Source of the DNA: Pseudocolwellia agarivorans
Lineage (GTDB): Bacteria > Pseudomonadota > Gammaproteobacteria > Enterobacterales > Alteromonadaceae
DNA: 64,000 nt
Reading direction: 5' to 3'
Assembly: GCF_002000085.1 (NCBI RefSeq)
Contig: NZ_MUZU01000001.1
Coordinates: 558,001-622,000, forward strand
Position numbers and translations under genes: made by a program. Of the stretch, positions 31,137 through 39,042 are shown piece by piece. Numbering within the stretch: position 1 is the first letter of the stretch; every line of letters begins with the position of its first letter. The notes under the pieces are model-generated. The model was not told the origin of the DNA. It saw nothing but the letters and a program-made list of their open reading frames with translations, and searched no databases.

Positions 31137-31165
31137 AAAAAGCTTTCATATTGAAAGCTTTTTTT
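31137..31165 (+). terminator. terminator after metK
   Basis: A 12-bp stem, AAAAAGCTTTCA with TGAAAGCTTTTT around a 3-nt loop, runs into a T-tract. It lies 17 bp after the metK stop. Confidence 0.9.
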
Positions 31166-31195
31166 ATGCCTGTAACATTATCTTTATACAGGCTT

Positions 31196-31488
31196 TCAAC
31201 TTAGAACTTCTGCCGTAAGCACAGACTGCAAAGTACTTTTTTTACCTGACTGTTGTAACGACATTTGTAATTTATTGATTATTTCTTTTTGTGGCGAATT
31301 TTTATTACTCCACAGTGAAATATACACAAGAACACAATCAGCTTTTATTAAGCTTGGCGTTAAGTCTTTTAGCAAAACATGGTTTTGCCAATTCGTCTTT
31401 GTCCTAAATACGCAAGACGATTGAATAAACCACTGGTTAATTGTTGTGTAATATTTTTAGCCCGTAAAGGCCTATTATAATGCCATTG
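31196..31488 (-). pseudogene. frameshifted remnant of a P-loop ATPase
   Basis: Read leftward from 31488, one frame gives WHYNRPLRAKNITQQL, then GLFNRLAYLGQRRIGKTMF with a Walker A loop. A one-base shift near 31380 is needed to continue with LLKDLTPSLIKADCVLVYI, then SLWSNKNSPQKEII, ending at TGA 31196-31198. The pattern (NRPLRA, a G-x-R-R-x-G-K-T loop, VLVYISLW) is that of AAA-type ATPases seen as accessory genes in proteobacteria. Only the N-terminal third is left, so it cannot be functional. It marks the edge of the decayed island. Confidence 0.65.
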
Positions 31489-31553
31489 CTATTCATCCTC
31501 ATTCATAACCAAAAGCTTAATTCATTACATAATGATGAATATAACAATGCAAA

Positions 31554-31590
31554 GTGAATAACTGTGAATAACTGTGAATAACTGTGAATA
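31554..31590. repeat. 10-bp tandem repeat
   Basis: GTGAATAACT repeated three times in exact register plus a partial fourth unit (GTGAATA). No gene overlaps it. Probably replication slippage. Confidence 0.9.
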
Positions 31591-31642
31591 GCGAGTAGAT
31601 ACAATATAGTAAAAATATTACTCTGTTTATCCTCCTTCGACG

Positions 31643-31753
31643 CAACTATTTACAAACCCTTCATATCAATACTTGCAGGTTAAAGGGTCAACTAACTGGA
31701 TTTTTGTATACTTTACTCTTTCTAAATCAAGTTTGCTGACCCCTTGATTATTT
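31643..31753. repeat. 111-bp repeat, copy 1
   Basis: Nearly identical (two differences) to 34184-34294 in the same orientation. It contains GGTCAAC and GACCCC motifs like those around the RAYT element. Here it precedes the truncated RAYT gene fragment; at the full copy it follows the element. It encodes the last 30 or so codons of the truncated frame. Confidence 0.9.
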
Positions 31754-31902
31754 TTTACTTCATATTTTTTAGCGTATTGCTTTAACCATGCTAGGTATGA
31801 CTTCATATCATCTTCGTTAGCAAAAATAGCTTGGCGATTGTTACCACGCTGTATGACATGCTCAGCAACATTGGCTAAAGAAACCCTTAATTTTCTTGGC
31901 AT
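31666..31902 (-). pseudogene. truncated RAYT transposase
   Basis: 78-aa frame. Its first 49 residues match the full RAYT at 33347-34057 except Ser for Ala at residue 35, then it changes to unrelated sequence made of the 111-bp repeat. The catalytic HUH and tyrosine motifs are lost, so it is inactive. The upstream 34-bp palindrome is kept. DNA identity to the full copy covers 31752-31978 versus 33907-34133 with one difference, so the event is recent. Confidence 0.88.
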
Positions 31903-31925
31903 TAACCAACATCCATTATTGATTG

Positions 31926-31959
31926 TAAATTAAATGCTATAATTATAGCATTTAATTTA
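31926..31959. promoter_or_regulatory. 34-bp perfect palindrome upstream of truncated RAYT
   Basis: TAAATTAAATGCTATAA and its exact reverse complement abut with no spacer. A TATAAT-like -10 is embedded on both strands. An identical copy precedes the intact RAYT at 34081-34114. It may be an operator/promoter or a structured recognition site for the transposase. Confidence 0.75.
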
Positions 31960-31997
31960 ACTCTGACCCCTTTTATTTTCTGACCCCTTTTATTTTT

Positions 31998-32195
31998 GCA
32001 AACTGGCCTGAAGGTGAAATAGAGCAGAACGGTTTATTTTACGTATTAGGAGATAACAGTTCAGCTAGTCACGACAGCAGACGTTTTGGCGGTATAAAGC
32101 GAACAAATATTGTAGGAAAAGTGAATATAGTGCTGCTTGGTATAGATAACAAGCAGCATATTGAAGAAGACTCTTGGTTACAGGAAGTGAATTAA
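31998..32195 (+). pseudogene. C-terminal remnant of a signal peptidase I-like protein
   Basis: The open frame has no start and begins right at the RAYT-associated repeats. It reads NWPEGEIEQNGLFYVLGDNS, then SASHDSRRFGGIKRTNIVGKV. GDN-S-x-x-x-DSR-x-FG and IVGKV are the box D/E signature of S26 signal peptidases. The N-terminal half with the catalytic Ser and Lys is missing. It ends 10 bp before the convergent 301-aa gene. The best reading is a gene cut by the RAYT rearrangement. Confidence 0.75.
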
Positions 32196-32204
32196 ATTAA
32201 GGCA

Positions 32205-33110
32205 CTACCACTGCCAAGCATCTTCTACTTCAATATTACCTGCCTTAACGTCTAGCCACATCTGCTTAAAGTCGGCGATAAACTCTCGCTCATCAAGCAC
32301 TTTTCGTATTTTATGTACAAAGCGTGTACGGCAAGTATCGCCTTCTTTTTCGGTATCAAAGTAATGGATATTATAAAGCGCTTTATACCCCCCGTCCCGA
32401 ATCATTTTCCTTGCATCATAGCCTTGCGACTCATCATTAAAGAAGTTTCCATCATCATTTTTACAGCTCAAATACCACCATTCAAATGGTTGTTCATACT
32501 GTAATAAAAAACCTTCATGGCCGGGTAAAAAAACGTCTAGACAAAGCCATTTTCCAAATGTAAATAAATCTTGATAACCATTTGCAGTAAGATAACGCTG
32601 CCCTTCTCGCTGAAAACGCTCAACACTCTTTAATTGTTTACGCATTTGAACACCAGCGAAGTCAGTATCCTTATAAAGCACATTAAAAAGCGTTACCCCT
32701 TTACCATCAAGATAAGGAAAACGATAGCCTTCCATGGTTTTAAAACGAGTCGTAGTTGTCTGAATCTGTGAGCTCTTGAATAGACTATATCCTGTTGTTG
32801 CATCCGTTTCTTGAATGAGATCTGAAGTCATATATTCTCGATAAAGCGAATATAAAATAGCCTCATCATTCGAAGGGTGAAGCCATAAAAAACAGAATAG
32901 GTCTAAGTGCCTATCATGATTTTCCCATTCTTTTAACGCCTGCCAATTAGGCATTTTACCCTTAAGGTAATATTGTTTGATAATATTAAGTGCTTTTTTA
33001 GTTTTTTGACTTAACATTACCTCAATACTAGGCCATTCATCTTTACGGGCTTGTACCCACGCTTTATCTTTTGTTAACCAGAAACTAGTATCTATTGCTT
33101 CAAGACTCAT
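32205..33110 (-). CDS. unrecognised protein, 301 aa
   Basis: I do not recognise a family. The ATG at 33110 has AGAGGG just upstream; a GTG three bases earlier is also possible. The protein is soluble, with no signal peptide or membrane segment. It is rich in Trp, Tyr and Phe (for example FCFLWLHPSNDEAILYSLY, QPFEWWYLSCKNDDGNFF) and ends acidic (GNIEVEDAWQW). An upstream fragment (33128-33262) ends 17 bp before it, suggesting a former operon. It lies inside a decayed island with toxin-antitoxin and transposase genes, so it may be an accessory or immunity-type protein. That is a guess. Confidence 0.6.
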   Translation of the reverse strand: MSLEAIDTSFWLTKDKAWVQARKDEWPSIEVMLSQKTKKALNIIKQYYLKGKMPNWQALKEWENHDRHLDLFCFLWLHPSNDEAILYSLYREYMTSDLIQETDATTGYSLFKSSQIQTTTTRFKTMEGYRFPYLDGKGVTLFNVLYKDTDFAGVQMRKQLKSVERFQREGQRYLTANGYQDLFTFGKWLCLDVFLPGHEGFLLQYEQPFEWWYLSCKNDDGNFFNDESQGYDARKMIRDGGYKALYNIHYFDTEKEGDTCRTRFVHKIRKVLDEREFIADFKQMWLDVKAGNIEVEDAWQW

Positions 33111-33127
33111 CACGCCCTCTTATTTTA

Positions 33128-33262
33128 TTAGTCAATATTTTTTAGATCTTCGTAAAACTCTAATGCTTCATCTGAACCCACATATTCAAGTAATTGTTTG
33201 AAATAACTGTATGTATTTCTCAGCATAACTCTATCTTTAGTCAAACCAGAGCATTTTTGTTG
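33128..33262 (-). pseudogene. 3' fragment of an unknown gene cut by the RAYT element
   Basis: One frame reads without stops from the RAYT border to TAA at 33128-33130. It gives QQKCSGLTKDRVMLRNTYS, then YFKQLLEYVGSDEALEFYED, ending LKNID. Composition looks like real protein. Its 5' part is replaced by the AAATAAAAGGGGTCA repeats. A short separate gene starting at the internal ATG (33 residues) cannot be excluded. Family unknown. Confidence 0.45.
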
Positions 33263-33346
33263 TAATAAAATAAAAGAAAATAAAATAAAAGGGGTCAAAA
33301 TAAAAGAATAAAAGAATAAAAGAGAATAAAAGGGGTCAGAGTTAAT

Positions 33347-34057
33347 TTAAATACCCGTTTCTTTGTTTTTTCTCCAACCTAGAGCTCTACCTCGCTTTTT
33401 CTCAGTTACACGCTTACCACTTAATGTTTCTATCGTTTCTTTAAATTTATCATTTCCTAAAGCTAAACCTTTACTTGTCGCTTTTCTAATATTATCAATT
33501 AATTTTATATCAACATGTCGTGAGAATAATGCTCGATATTCAAAAAGTCTTTTGTCTTGGTCTTGTGCTATTGATAAATAAAGCGCGTGGGGAGTAACTA
33601 AGTCACTTAATTTACCCAATCCATTACAATGATAACTAGACCAACTGTACTGACTTGCCTCATCAACTATACCTGCTCTTACAGGATTTAATTCTATATA
33701 ACGATAAAGCTCTAATAAATAAACTTCATTTTGAACTAAACAAGAACGATAGCGACCTTCCCATAACGTACCCGAACGTTTATATGTTTTATTAAAGTAC
33801 ATCACATACATTCGTCCCAAGGATTGCATCATTAAAGATATACCTGTACCACTTGAGGGCGTACATAATAAATGAACATGATTGGTCATAAAAACCCACG
33901 CATGTATTTTTACTTCATATTTTTTAGCGTATTGCTTTAACCATGCTAGGTATGCCTTCATATCATCTTCGTTAGCAAAAATAGCTTGGCGATTGTTACC
34001 ACGCTGTATGACATGCTCAGCAACATTGGCTAAAGAAACCCTTAATTTTCTTGGCAT
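33347..34057 (-). CDS. REP-associated tyrosine transposase (RAYT)
   Basis: 236 aa, full length. The N-terminus (RVSLANVAEHVIQRGNNRQAIF) and the HUH motif NHVHLL are typical of the TnpA_REP branch of Y1 transposases. WEGRYRSCLV and the segment YIELNPVRAG hold the expected active-site tyrosine region. The C-terminal basic tail (KKRGRALGWRKNKE) probably binds DNA. RAYTs act on single-stranded REP hairpins and are usually immobile single genes. Here a second truncated copy shows local duplication. Confidence 0.92.
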   Translation of the reverse strand: MPRKLRVSLANVAEHVIQRGNNRQAIFANEDDMKAYLAWLKQYAKKYEVKIHAWVFMTNHVHLLCTPSSGTGISLMMQSLGRMYVMYFNKTYKRSGTLWEGRYRSCLVQNEVYLLELYRYIELNPVRAGIVDEASQYSWSSYHCNGLGKLSDLVTPHALYLSIAQDQDKRLFEYRALFSRHVDIKLIDNIRKATSKGLALGNDKFKETIETLSGKRVTEKKRGRALGWRKNKETGI

Positions 34058-34080
34058 TAACCAACATCCATTATTGATTG

Positions 34081-34114
34081 TAAATTAAATGCTATAATTA
34101 TAGCATTTAATTTA
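34081..34114. promoter_or_regulatory. 34-bp perfect palindrome upstream of intact RAYT
   Basis: Identical to 31926-31959. It is 23 bp before the transposase ATG and directly abuts the 21-bp repeat at 34112-34132. Holds a TATAAT on each strand. Confidence 0.75.
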
Positions 34115-34183
34115 ACTCTGACCCCTTTTATTTCACTGACCCCTTTTATTTCTTTTAATTTAACTCTGACCCCTTTTATTTCT

Positions 34184-34294
34184 CAACTATTTACAAACCC
34201 TTTATATCAATACTTGCAGGTTAAAGGGTCAACTAACTGGATTTTTGTATGCTTTACTCTTTCTAAATCAAGTTTGCTGACCCCTTGATTATTT
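34184..34294. repeat. 111-bp repeat, copy 2
   Basis: Direct repeat of 31643-31753 with two differences. It stands after the RAYT element's right repeats, opposite in order to copy 1, where it precedes the transposase 5' region. Confidence 0.9.
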
Positions 34295-34346
34295 AAGTGA
34301 CAACTTTTCATCAAGGTTAAGTTTTACCTTTTTCCTATATGATTAA

Positions 34347-34643
34347 CTAACTCTTAATGTGTTTAGATGGTTCCATTGATTGGTGCAACACATCAATAAT
34401 ATCTATATGGGTATTATTCACTCGATAGTAAATTGTATGTGAGCCTACAAAATTACTGTAATACCCAACGTTTAAATCGTCTCTTAATATTCCTTGTAAT
34501 GGATTGTTTGCTAGTTCATTAAATCGCTCTCGAATGCTCAGGAGGTAAGTTTTAGTTCTCTTAGTACCAAAACTTTTAATGGAATACGCCCGAATACTTT
34601 TCAAACTATTTTGCGCTTCAGGCGATAAAATAAATTGTGCCAT
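34347..34643 (-). CDS. parE: ParE/RelE-family toxin
   Basis: 98 aa with the compact fold of the ParE family: FILSPEAQNSLKSIRAYS at the start, then a basic helix, and late VGSHTIYYRVNNTHIDIIDVLHQSM. Its ATG overlaps the antitoxin stop by one base (TAATG), typical of toxin-antitoxin operons. ParE toxins block DNA gyrase. The pair may stabilise this decaying island. Confidence 0.9.
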   Translation of the reverse strand: MAQFILSPEAQNSLKSIRAYSIKSFGTKRTKTYLLSIRERFNELANNPLQGILRDDLNVGYYSNFVGSHTIYYRVNNTHIDIIDVLHQSMEPSKHIKS

Positions 34644-34879
34644 TATCCGATCAGTTCTTGCATAAAACTATCACCATCAACGCCTTCCCCTCGATCAAGC
34701 TGTGCTTCACCAATTGAAAGTTTCTGTCTTAATAAGTCTAATTTTGTTTCATGCTCTTCTAGAAGACGAAGACCTGCCCTCACAGCTTCACTCGTTGATT
34801 CAAACCTACCTTGTTGAATTTTATTTTCAACAAACCCTCCCAAATGATCTCCTAATGTAACACTGGTATTTCTTTGCAT
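34643..34879 (-). CDS. parD: ParD-family antitoxin
   Basis: 78 aa. The N-terminal ribbon-helix-helix domain is seen in NTSVTLGDHLGGFVENKIQQ and TSEAVRAGLRLLEE. The C-terminal toxin-binding tail is acidic. It is transcribed first and probably represses its own promoter in 34880-34940. Confidence 0.92.
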   Translation of the reverse strand: MQRNTSVTLGDHLGGFVENKIQQGRFESTSEAVRAGLRLLEEHETKLDLLRQKLSIGEAQLDRGEGVDGDSFMQELIG

Positions 34880-34940
34880 AAATCACCTCTCTTATTGTAT
34901 TACATTCTAATACACCATAAAAGCATGTCAATGATTTGAC

Positions 34941-35085
34941 CTATTCATTAGCATTATCTGTTATTTCTTTGATAACTCTTTGTACAGTGCCGGTACCTAG
35001 ACCGAGGTTTTTGGCAATTTTAGCATTTCCATTGGTGATTTGGTGCTTTCTCGCAGCTCTATAATTTGTGATTCAATATCTTTTG
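34941..35085 (-). pseudogene. C-terminal helix-turn-helix remnant of a serine recombinase
   Basis: Two adjoining frames together give KDIESQIIELRE and, after a frameshift, NAKIAKNLGLGTGTVQRVIK ending at TAG 34941-34943. This is the HTH_7-type DNA-binding tail of resolvase/invertase family recombinases. The catalytic part is gone. Another sign that the island once held mobile DNA. Confidence 0.6.
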
Positions 35086-35152
35086 ATAGAGAGTTTCAAT
35101 TGCAAAGCTGACCCTTTGATATTTCAATGCTTAAGCATTACTTAAACATTGT

Positions 35153-36685
35153 TCATACAAGCTGAACGTCAATGAGAAACTCACTATTATTACCCGACTT
35201 AATATCAAGTCTTTCAAATGTATGCTCGCTAACTACCTTAATATTTTGTAAATGCTTTTTAACTTCGCTGTCGGCTTTATCAGTAACTATTGCCGCTTTA
35301 TTGATTGTTACATGAATATTGCCGTTGTGCTTTCTGTCTGGCTTACTGGATTGACCTGCTCTGCCTTTTTCATGAGCAAAGTTCGACAATATAATGATGC
35401 AATAACGCACAATTTCATCAAGATCGTGATGGGTCATCTCAAGAAAATATTCTTTTTCTCCACTTTCTACTGTTTTTCCCTTTAATTTATGCTTTGGTCT
35501 AGGTTTAAGAATAACGTCGGTATGTAAAATAGTAGATTCGGTATCACCCTCGCTAAGTGTATTTTTTTGGCTAATTTCAGCTGGGCTATCACTTCCTTGG
35601 GTAATATTATTCGTATTGTCTAAATCAATAGTAACAACGGCTGAATTACGTGAGTTTTGCGTAAAGTGTAAGAACTCTGTATCCCAAAACCATTGTGTAT
35701 TAGACAGTTTTATTGGTAACGAGAGAGTGGTAAAGCAATAACCACTTTTTTCAGGGAATATAATGGTTTGTTTAATGATTTTACTAACCCTATCAATAAT
35801 AAGAGCCTTCCCCTTAAACTGAAAGTTAATCAGTAAGTCGTTACCGCTTAATGGATATAGATGGTGCGGTATTTCATCAGCCTCCCAAAAAGGCTCAAGC
35901 TCCCATACCACGTTGCCTGTAGTAACATCACGTATTTGTAAAAAGTATTCGCTGGCAATAAATACTTCGTTGCCGTGTAAATCAGCATTACGTACGCAGC
36001 AAGGTAGAGTGTCTTTCCATAATGCCTCGCCAGTATCAGCAGAAAATGCGCCTATTTCCATGGGGGTAGGGATTTTTTGGTGACTTATACGTTCAGGCAT
36101 ATTTAAGTAAATAATATTATCAAACAATTGCGGCTCGCCAGTTAAGCCTCTCCTGCCATTACGAGAATACTCTAGAGGTGTTTCCCACACTTTAGTTAAA
36201 TTTTTGTCGAAACAGGTGAGTGATGCGTTCTCAAATATACCTCGTACTATTACGTGATTATTATATTGGGTTATTGTATCCATCAAACTAAATAAAATAC
36301 GCTTACTCGGCTCTGGTTCTTTTAAGTTACCAATAACTAAAAAGTCTTTTCGATTAATCACTTCAAGAGCAATGTAGTCTAGTCGGTTTTCATCTAACAA
36401 TACACCTTCCAAAAAAAGACCTTGTAAGGTATTTACATCTTTATAGGGTTTTGACTGAATTGGTAAGTAAGAATACATATTTATATTGTTTTCTTCATAC
36501 TTTGACCAAAAAGAATTGAACAAGTAACGTAATTCTTGATGATCACCCAATGAAAATCTATTTTGCGCAGGTAGCCATTTACCCTCGTGTTGCTGGTATA
36601 TGTAGTTACGTGTTCTAATATAAAGCTCATCGCTTACACACGGCCAAGCGGTACTTTCAAATTCTTCAATTGTTACGGTATACAT
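35153..36685 (-). CDS. unrecognised protein with PQQ/WD-like beta-propeller repeats, 510 aa
   Basis: The family is not recognised. The middle (about 140-330) holds propeller-like strands: LTCFDKNLTKVWETPLEY, IGAFSADTGEALWKDTLP, LQIRDVTTGNVVWELEP. These recall PQQ-type quinoprotein repeats. No signal peptide, so it should be cytoplasmic. The last 80 residues (about 430-510), rich in His and Lys, form a separate domain. It starts 3 bp after the stop of a gene fragment (36689-36844), so it was the downstream member of an operon. An accessory or immunity-like role is possible but unproven. Confidence 0.6.
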   Translation of the reverse strand: MYTVTIEEFESTAWPCVSDELYIRTRNYIYQQHEGKWLPAQNRFSLGDHQELRYLFNSFWSKYEENNINMYSYLPIQSKPYKDVNTLQGLFLEGVLLDENRLDYIALEVINRKDFLVIGNLKEPEPSKRILFSLMDTITQYNNHVIVRGIFENASLTCFDKNLTKVWETPLEYSRNGRRGLTGEPQLFDNIIYLNMPERISHQKIPTPMEIGAFSADTGEALWKDTLPCCVRNADLHGNEVFIASEYFLQIRDVTTGNVVWELEPFWEADEIPHHLYPLSGNDLLINFQFKGKALIIDRVSKIIKQTIIFPEKSGYCFTTLSLPIKLSNTQWFWDTEFLHFTQNSRNSAVVTIDLDNTNNITQGSDSPAEISQKNTLSEGDTESTILHTDVILKPRPKHKLKGKTVESGEKEYFLEMTHHDLDEIVRYCIIILSNFAHEKGRAGQSSKPDRKHNGNIHVTINKAAIVTDKADSEVKKHLQNIKVVSEHTFERLDIKSGNNSEFLIDVQLV

Positions 36686-36688
36686 TAA

Positions 36689-36844
36689 TTAATCCATCAC
36701 TATTATTTTGTTTTTTATATTGTCTATAAAATTAGGGGAAATTTGATCTTTGATAAGTTGATCAACTGCTTTCGAAGATATACGATAAAACTCATTTAAT
36801 GGTTTATAAATTTTAAAAATAGCTAAAGTCAAATTAAATACATT
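36689..36844 (-). pseudogene. 3' fragment of an unknown gene upstream of the propeller protein
   Basis: A stop-free frame of 51 codons without a clear start reads LTLAIFKIYKPLNEFYRISS, then KAVDQLIKDQISPNF and IDNIKNKIIVMD, ending 3 bp before the next start codon. The tight junction shows it was a translated operon partner. The remainder upstream is gone. Family unknown. Confidence 0.5.
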
Positions 36845-37241
36845 TCAGCCATACTATCGAGTTTCCTCTATTATATTCTCAAGAGCGCCCTATTTAGTTG
36901 TTCAACTTGTTACTTAAAATATCATTGTATAGACTAACCTTTATTAAGATAAACGAATCTCTATTAATAAAGGTGTATTGACTTTTTGTTTAGGTAGCAA
37001 TTTATATTTAGTCTGCCTTGCTTTAGATGTTTTTCCAAGCGATAAGTACGGTTGGTATAATCCTGAACCTTTGCATAAAGTATTTATTTGATACTCCTTT
37101 AGTTATTACCTACAGTTCTTCATTGAAAAAAAGCCTGTTTGCCCCTATCTTGGTTACATCAATTATTTTTAGTTAAAGTAAATGAAAGTAATTACGTAAA
37201 TTCACTGTCGAATACAGTACCTCTTGAGTATAAATATAAAC
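36845..37241. other. intergenic region between island and rsmE
   Basis: About 400 bp. A plus-strand frame at 36978-37091 from a TTG encodes 37 residues, including LALDVFPSDKYGWYNPEP, which looks protein-like and may be the tail of a lost gene. I cannot name it. Nothing else is recognisable except the presumed rsmE promoter. Confidence 0.35.
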
Positions 37242-38003
37242 ATGCGAAACCCTAGAATTTATCAAAATACGCCTCTTAATATTGGCGAAACCGTTGACTT
37301 AAACAATGACGCTTTTGGTCATACCGTTCGTGTACTGCGTTTACAAAATGGCGATAGTGTCACTCTGTTTAATGGTATAAACCTGAGTGATGATAGCAGC
37401 CCAGCTAAATATGGCGATTATGAAGGTGAACTTGTTAATGTAAGCAAAAAAAGTGCTCAAGTGTTGATTAAAAGCTTTATCGAAAAATCAGTCGAATCCC
37501 CTCTTAACATTCATCTTGGTCAAGGTGTTTCACGAGGTGACCGTATGGATTTTACCTTACAGAAATCAGTTGAGCTGGGCGTAAATACCATTACCCCACT
37601 TTTTACTGAACGATGTGGAGTAAAGCTTAACGGCGAACGATTACAAAAAAAAATAGACCAATGGCAAAAAATAGTAGTTAGTGCATGTGAACAGAGTGGT
37701 CGTTGTGTTGTTCCTATTGTTAAGCCGGCTATTCAATTAAATGAATGGTTAGCCCAAGAAACCTCAGCCTTAAAGCTAAATTTGCATCCCAAAGCACAAC
37801 ACTCCATCATGAATTTACCCAATGATAATGACCGTGTAAGGTTATTAATTGGTCCTGAAGGTGGCTTGAATGATGATGAAATTACACAAGCAAACGACTC
37901 AGGCTTTATTGATGTATTACTTGGGCCGCGTGTACTAAGAACAGAAACAGCAGCTTTAACAGCTATTACCGCTTTACAATGTCGTTACGGCGACATCAAA
38001 TAA
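37242..38003 (+). CDS. rsmE: 16S rRNA m3U1498 methyltransferase
   Basis: 253 aa from the ATG at 37242 (MRNPRIYQ, as in the family); a TTG start 18 bp earlier is less likely. An N-terminal PUA-like domain is followed by a SPOUT methyltransferase with LGQGVSRGDRMD, LLIGPEGGLNDDE and LGPRVLRTETA, the knot that binds SAM. It starts the rsmE-gshB-yqgE-ruvX cluster. Confidence 0.96.
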   Translation: MRNPRIYQNTPLNIGETVDLNNDAFGHTVRVLRLQNGDSVTLFNGINLSDDSSPAKYGDYEGELVNVSKKSAQVLIKSFIEKSVESPLNIHLGQGVSRGDRMDFTLQKSVELGVNTITPLFTERCGVKLNGERLQKKIDQWQKIVVSACEQSGRCVVPIVKPAIQLNEWLAQETSALKLNLHPKAQHSIMNLPNDNDRVRLLIGPEGGLNDDEITQANDSGFIDVLLGPRVLRTETAALTAITALQCRYGDIK

Positions 38004-38036
38004 AGTTATAAATAACGAATTAAATTAGGAAGTAAA

Positions 38037-38990
38037 ATGACAATAAAACTTGGCATAGTAATGGATCCTATTTCACAAGTAAATGTGAAAAAAGACTCAT
38101 CAATGGCAATGATGTTTGAAGCGCAAAAACGTGGTTACGAAATTTATTACATGGAAATGAATGACCTCTATCTAGACCGTGGTCAATGTCGCGCTTCAGC
38201 AAGCATAGTTAAAGTATATGATAACCCTGAGCACTGGTATGATTTAGAAGAAGCTAAAGATATTGCCGTAAGTGAACTAGACGCAGTATTGATGCGTAAG
38301 GATCCTCCGTTTGATACTGAGTTTATTTACGCCACTTACATGCTTGAAAGAGCTGAAGTTGAAGGTACACTTATTGTTAATAAGCCACAAAGTTTACGCG
38401 ACTGTAACGAAAAACTATTTACCGCATGGTTTGCTGATTTAACGCCTAGAACCTTAGTTACCCGCAGCAGCAAGTTAATTCGTGATTTTCATCAAGAAGA
38501 AAAAGACATCATCATCAAACCGCTTGACGGCATGGGCGGATCATCTATTTTCAGAATAGGTCCTAACGATCCTAACGTAGGTGTAATACTTGAAACACTT
38601 ACTAACCACGGTAGCCAATATGCTATGGTGCAAGAATACATGCCGCAAATTACCGACGGCGACAAACGTATTCTTATTGTAAACGGTGAACCTATGCCTT
38701 ATTGCTTAGCGCGTATTCCAGCACAAGGTGAAACACGTGGTAATTTAGCCGCAGGTGGACGCGGTGAAGCTCGACCACTAAGCCCAACCGATAAACTCAT
38801 TGCTGATACGATTGGTCCTGAATTGAAGAAACGCGGGTTATACTTTGTTGGTTTAGACGTAATAGGCGATAAAGTAACAGAAATAAACGTAACTAGCCCA
38901 ACATGTATTCGAGAAATAGAAGCCGCTTACCCAATTAATATTAGTGGTAAATTAATGGATGCTATTGAAGAAAACATTCGAACTAAATAA
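38037..38990 (+). CDS. gshB: glutathione synthetase
   Basis: 317 aa. ATP-grasp enzyme joining gamma-glutamylcysteine and glycine. It contains PLDGMGGSSIFRI (ATP loop), GDKRILIVNGEPMPYCLAR and the final INVTSPTCIREIE. Length and neighbours match E. coli. It lies 33 bp after rsmE. Confidence 0.98.
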   Translation: MTIKLGIVMDPISQVNVKKDSSMAMMFEAQKRGYEIYYMEMNDLYLDRGQCRASASIVKVYDNPEHWYDLEEAKDIAVSELDAVLMRKDPPFDTEFIYATYMLERAEVEGTLIVNKPQSLRDCNEKLFTAWFADLTPRTLVTRSSKLIRDFHQEEKDIIIKPLDGMGGSSIFRIGPNDPNVGVILETLTNHGSQYAMVQEYMPQITDGDKRILIVNGEPMPYCLARIPAQGETRGNLAAGGRGEARPLSPTDKLIADTIGPELKKRGLYFVGLDVIGDKVTEINVTSPTCIREIEAAYPINISGKLMDAIEENIRTK

Positions 38991-39042
38991 CTTTAATAGA
39001 AAAAATAGCTCTACGCGACTAACAAAAAGATAAGTTAACACT

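Larger units (their letters stand above)
33283..34180. mobile_element. RAYT element with GGGGTCAGAGTTAA-type end repeats
   Basis: The transposase gene is flanked by perfect 21-bp inverted repeats: 33325-33345 (AATAAAAGGGGTCAGAGTTAA) and its complement at 34112-34132. Extra copies are at 34160-34180 (full 21 bp) and, as the shorter TGACCCCTTTTATTT core, at 33283-33297 and 34137-34151. The same repeat also stands at 31957-31978 beside the truncated copy. Repeats around a HUH transposase fit a REP/BIME-RAYT system. Confidence 0.75.

Noticed and set aside
31554-31590. Possible CRISPR-like or iteron repeat
   Set aside because: Ten-base units are directly adjacent with no spacers and no cas or rep gene nearby; simple slippage is enough.
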